From Desulfatitalea sp. BRH_c12 (GTDB lineage: Bacteria; Desulfobacterota; Desulfobacteria; Desulfobacterales; Desulfosarcinaceae), in NCBI GenBank assembly GCA_000961655.1, contig LADR01000080.1:1-54426 (forward strand): a stretch of 54,426 bases of DNA, in the 5' to 3' direction. This document shows, piece after piece, positions 53,542 through 54,426 of this stretch (within the stretch, counting starts at the first letter, position 1; every line of letters begins with the position of its first letter). Below the pieces are notes generated by a model. The model was not told the DNA's origin, did not search any database, and worked only from the letters and a program-made list of their open reading frames with translations. Position numbers and translations under genes: made by a program.

Positions 53542-54426
53542 TCACTGAACTGGCATGAATTTGACCGCGTCGGCGCAGCTGGTCAACGTACGGGATGTGG
53601 ACACAATTACTACCTGGGCAACCCCGCTGAAGCTGTAGCTGCCCAGCAGGTTCCATTGGCCCCCGTTTGCGGTCTGGTTCACGTTCACCGTGGCCAACAG
53701 GGTCGATCCATCGTAGATACGAACCGGCACCTTGGAACTCCGATTCGAATATTCCGTCCACCACAGGTACACATCCTGCAATCCGCTGCGCTCGGCCGAA
53801 AATGTATAGGTAGCCGACAGCGTCTTGCTGTACAGAGAGTCCGCACCATAGGCGCCCACCGCGTTGGACACCGGCCACGCCCCGGAGGCCAGCGTTCCCG
53901 GATCCCCGTTGTCGATGATCCATTCATTGGAAGCATCGCTTACCACCAGGGTAAAGCTTTGGCTGTCGGCGCCGAAACTGTTGCTGACCTGGACCGTTAC
54001 CTCAAAGGCGCCGGCCTGGGAAGGCACCCATTGGATGAGACCGGTGGCCGCATAGATGGTCATCTCGCTGGGGGCGGCCGTCAGCGCATACACGAGAACC
54101 GGGTCTCCGACCGCCGTTACACTGTACGTGTAGGGTGTCCCCACGCTGCCGGAAACGTTCGGCAGCGAGGAAATCACTGGAGTCGTCGTGTCGGCACTCA
54201 CGAACCTTGCCGCATCGGCGCAGGTCGTCAACGAACTGGATGTGGACACAACCACTACCTTGGCAACCCCGCTGAAGCTGTAGCTGCCCAGCAGGTTCCA
54301 TTGGCCCCCGTTTGCGGTCTGGTTCACGTTCACCGTGGCCAACAGGGTCGATCCATCGTAGATACGAACCGGCACCTTGGAACTCCGATTCGAATATTCC
54401 GTCCACCACAGGTACACATCCTGCAA
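53542..54426 (-). CDS. Secreted repeat protein with golvesin-C/XLY-like and putative Ig domains, partial
   Basis: The C-terminal 294 residues are visible; the gene continues past the window edge. It contains golvesin C-terminal-like (xanthan-lyase associated) domains (DNGDPGTLASGAWPVSNAVG; YLWWTEYSNRSSKVPVRIYD; NQTANGGQWNLLGSYSFSG; CADAVKF) separated by a cadherin/Ig-like linker (ISSLPNVSGSVGTPYTYS...TGLIQWVPSQAGAFEVTV). These domains occur in extracellular carbohydrate-binding proteins. The final domain ends CADAVKFMPVQ, with no anchor. Two copies of the domain share perfect DNA identity over 165 bases. Confidence 0.8.
   Translation of the reverse strand: MQDVYLWWTEYSNRSSKVPVRIYDGSTLLATVNVNQTANGGQWNLLGSYSFSGVAKVVVVSTSSSLTTCADAARFVSADTTTPVISSLPNVSGSVGTPYTYSVTAVGDPVLVYALTAAPSEMTIYAATGLIQWVPSQAGAFEVTVQVSNSFGADSQSFTLVVSDASNEWIIDNGDPGTLASGAWPVSNAVGAYGADSLYSKTLSATYTFSAERSGLQDVYLWWTEYSNRSSKVPVRIYDGSTLLATVNVNQTANGGQWNLLGSYSFSGVAQVVIVSTSRTLTSCADAVKFMPVQ
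53617..54426 (-). repeat. Perfect 165-bp direct repeat within the golvesin-like protein gene
   Basis: The segment 53617-53781 is identical to 54262-54426 (period 645 bases, 215 codons), and the second copy reaches the window edge, so more copies may follow. Identity extends to silent positions, indicating very recent duplication or gene conversion. Confidence 0.88.

Noticed and set aside
53464-53923. N-terminal extension of the glycoside hydrolase to 53923
   Set aside because: The extra residues read through the upstream gene in the wrong frame; a signal peptide begins at 53464.

Overview
The window suggests a Gram-negative, probably Desulfobacterota (deltaproteobacterial, Desulfosarcina-like) chromosome. 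The evidence is lipoproteins with lipoboxes, an exosortase/EpsI/PEP-CTERM system, a BaeRF-type protein, an acnA-type aconitase, choice-of-anchor and MopE-like secreted proteins, and several sigma-54 (-24/-12) promoters. This taxonomic call is an inference from gene content, not from a marker gene.

Layout. (1) 1-282: 5' part of an IS110-family transposase, with its upstream end and an 18-bp inverted repeat. (2) 836-3244: a large secreted beta-helix/Calx-beta protein. (3) 3636-6340: a stress/ribosome island with a DksA-zinc-finger/BON fusion, an HPF/RaiA protein fused to a cold-shock domain, and a convergent BaeRF-like protein. (4) 7121-13897: housekeeping genes (acnA, galE, rlmD, alpha/beta hydrolase, PilZ) with two inverted-repeat (MITE-like) elements. 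(5) 14060-25439: a PrsT-like TPR lipoprotein, a VWA lipoprotein, a 1012-aa Fn3/MopE/DNRLRE protein, wecB, a PEP-CTERM protein and a TIG-domain protein. Four of the secreted-protein genes have a candidate sigma-54 promoter, and the 1012-aa gene also has a GEMM-like (c-di-GMP riboswitch-like) leader. (6) 25831-54426: about 28 kb of minus-strand genes forming an exopolysaccharide locus, much of it translationally coupled and AT-richer than region 4.

In transcription order (high to low coordinates) the polysaccharide locus encodes: a secreted repeat-domain protein (cut by the window edge), a TIM-barrel glycoside hydrolase, two GT2 transferases, a polytopic ArnT-like transferase split by two apparent frameshifts, exosortase, EpsI, GT2, GT4, ATP-grasp ligase, O-antigen ligase/polymerase, an AsnB-like protein without its glutaminase cysteine, Wzx flippase, CapA-3, GT4, CapK-2, CapA-2, GNAT acyltransferase, GT4, polysaccharide deacetylase, CapK-1, GT4 and CapA-1. 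Together they could build, flip, polymerise and modify an exopolysaccharide, while exosortase/EpsI process PEP-CTERM proteins. No initiating phosphoglycosyltransferase, Wza, Wzc or PrsK/PrsR is seen here; they probably lie outside the window.

The most unusual points are the three CapA-type proteins interleaved with two CapK/PaaK-like adenylating enzymes, an ATP-grasp enzyme, a Cys-less AsnB and a GNAT protein, which suggest an amide- or acyl-decorated polymer. The sigma-54 plus riboswitch-like control of the secreted proteins also stands out. No tRNA, rRNA or CRISPR array was seen.
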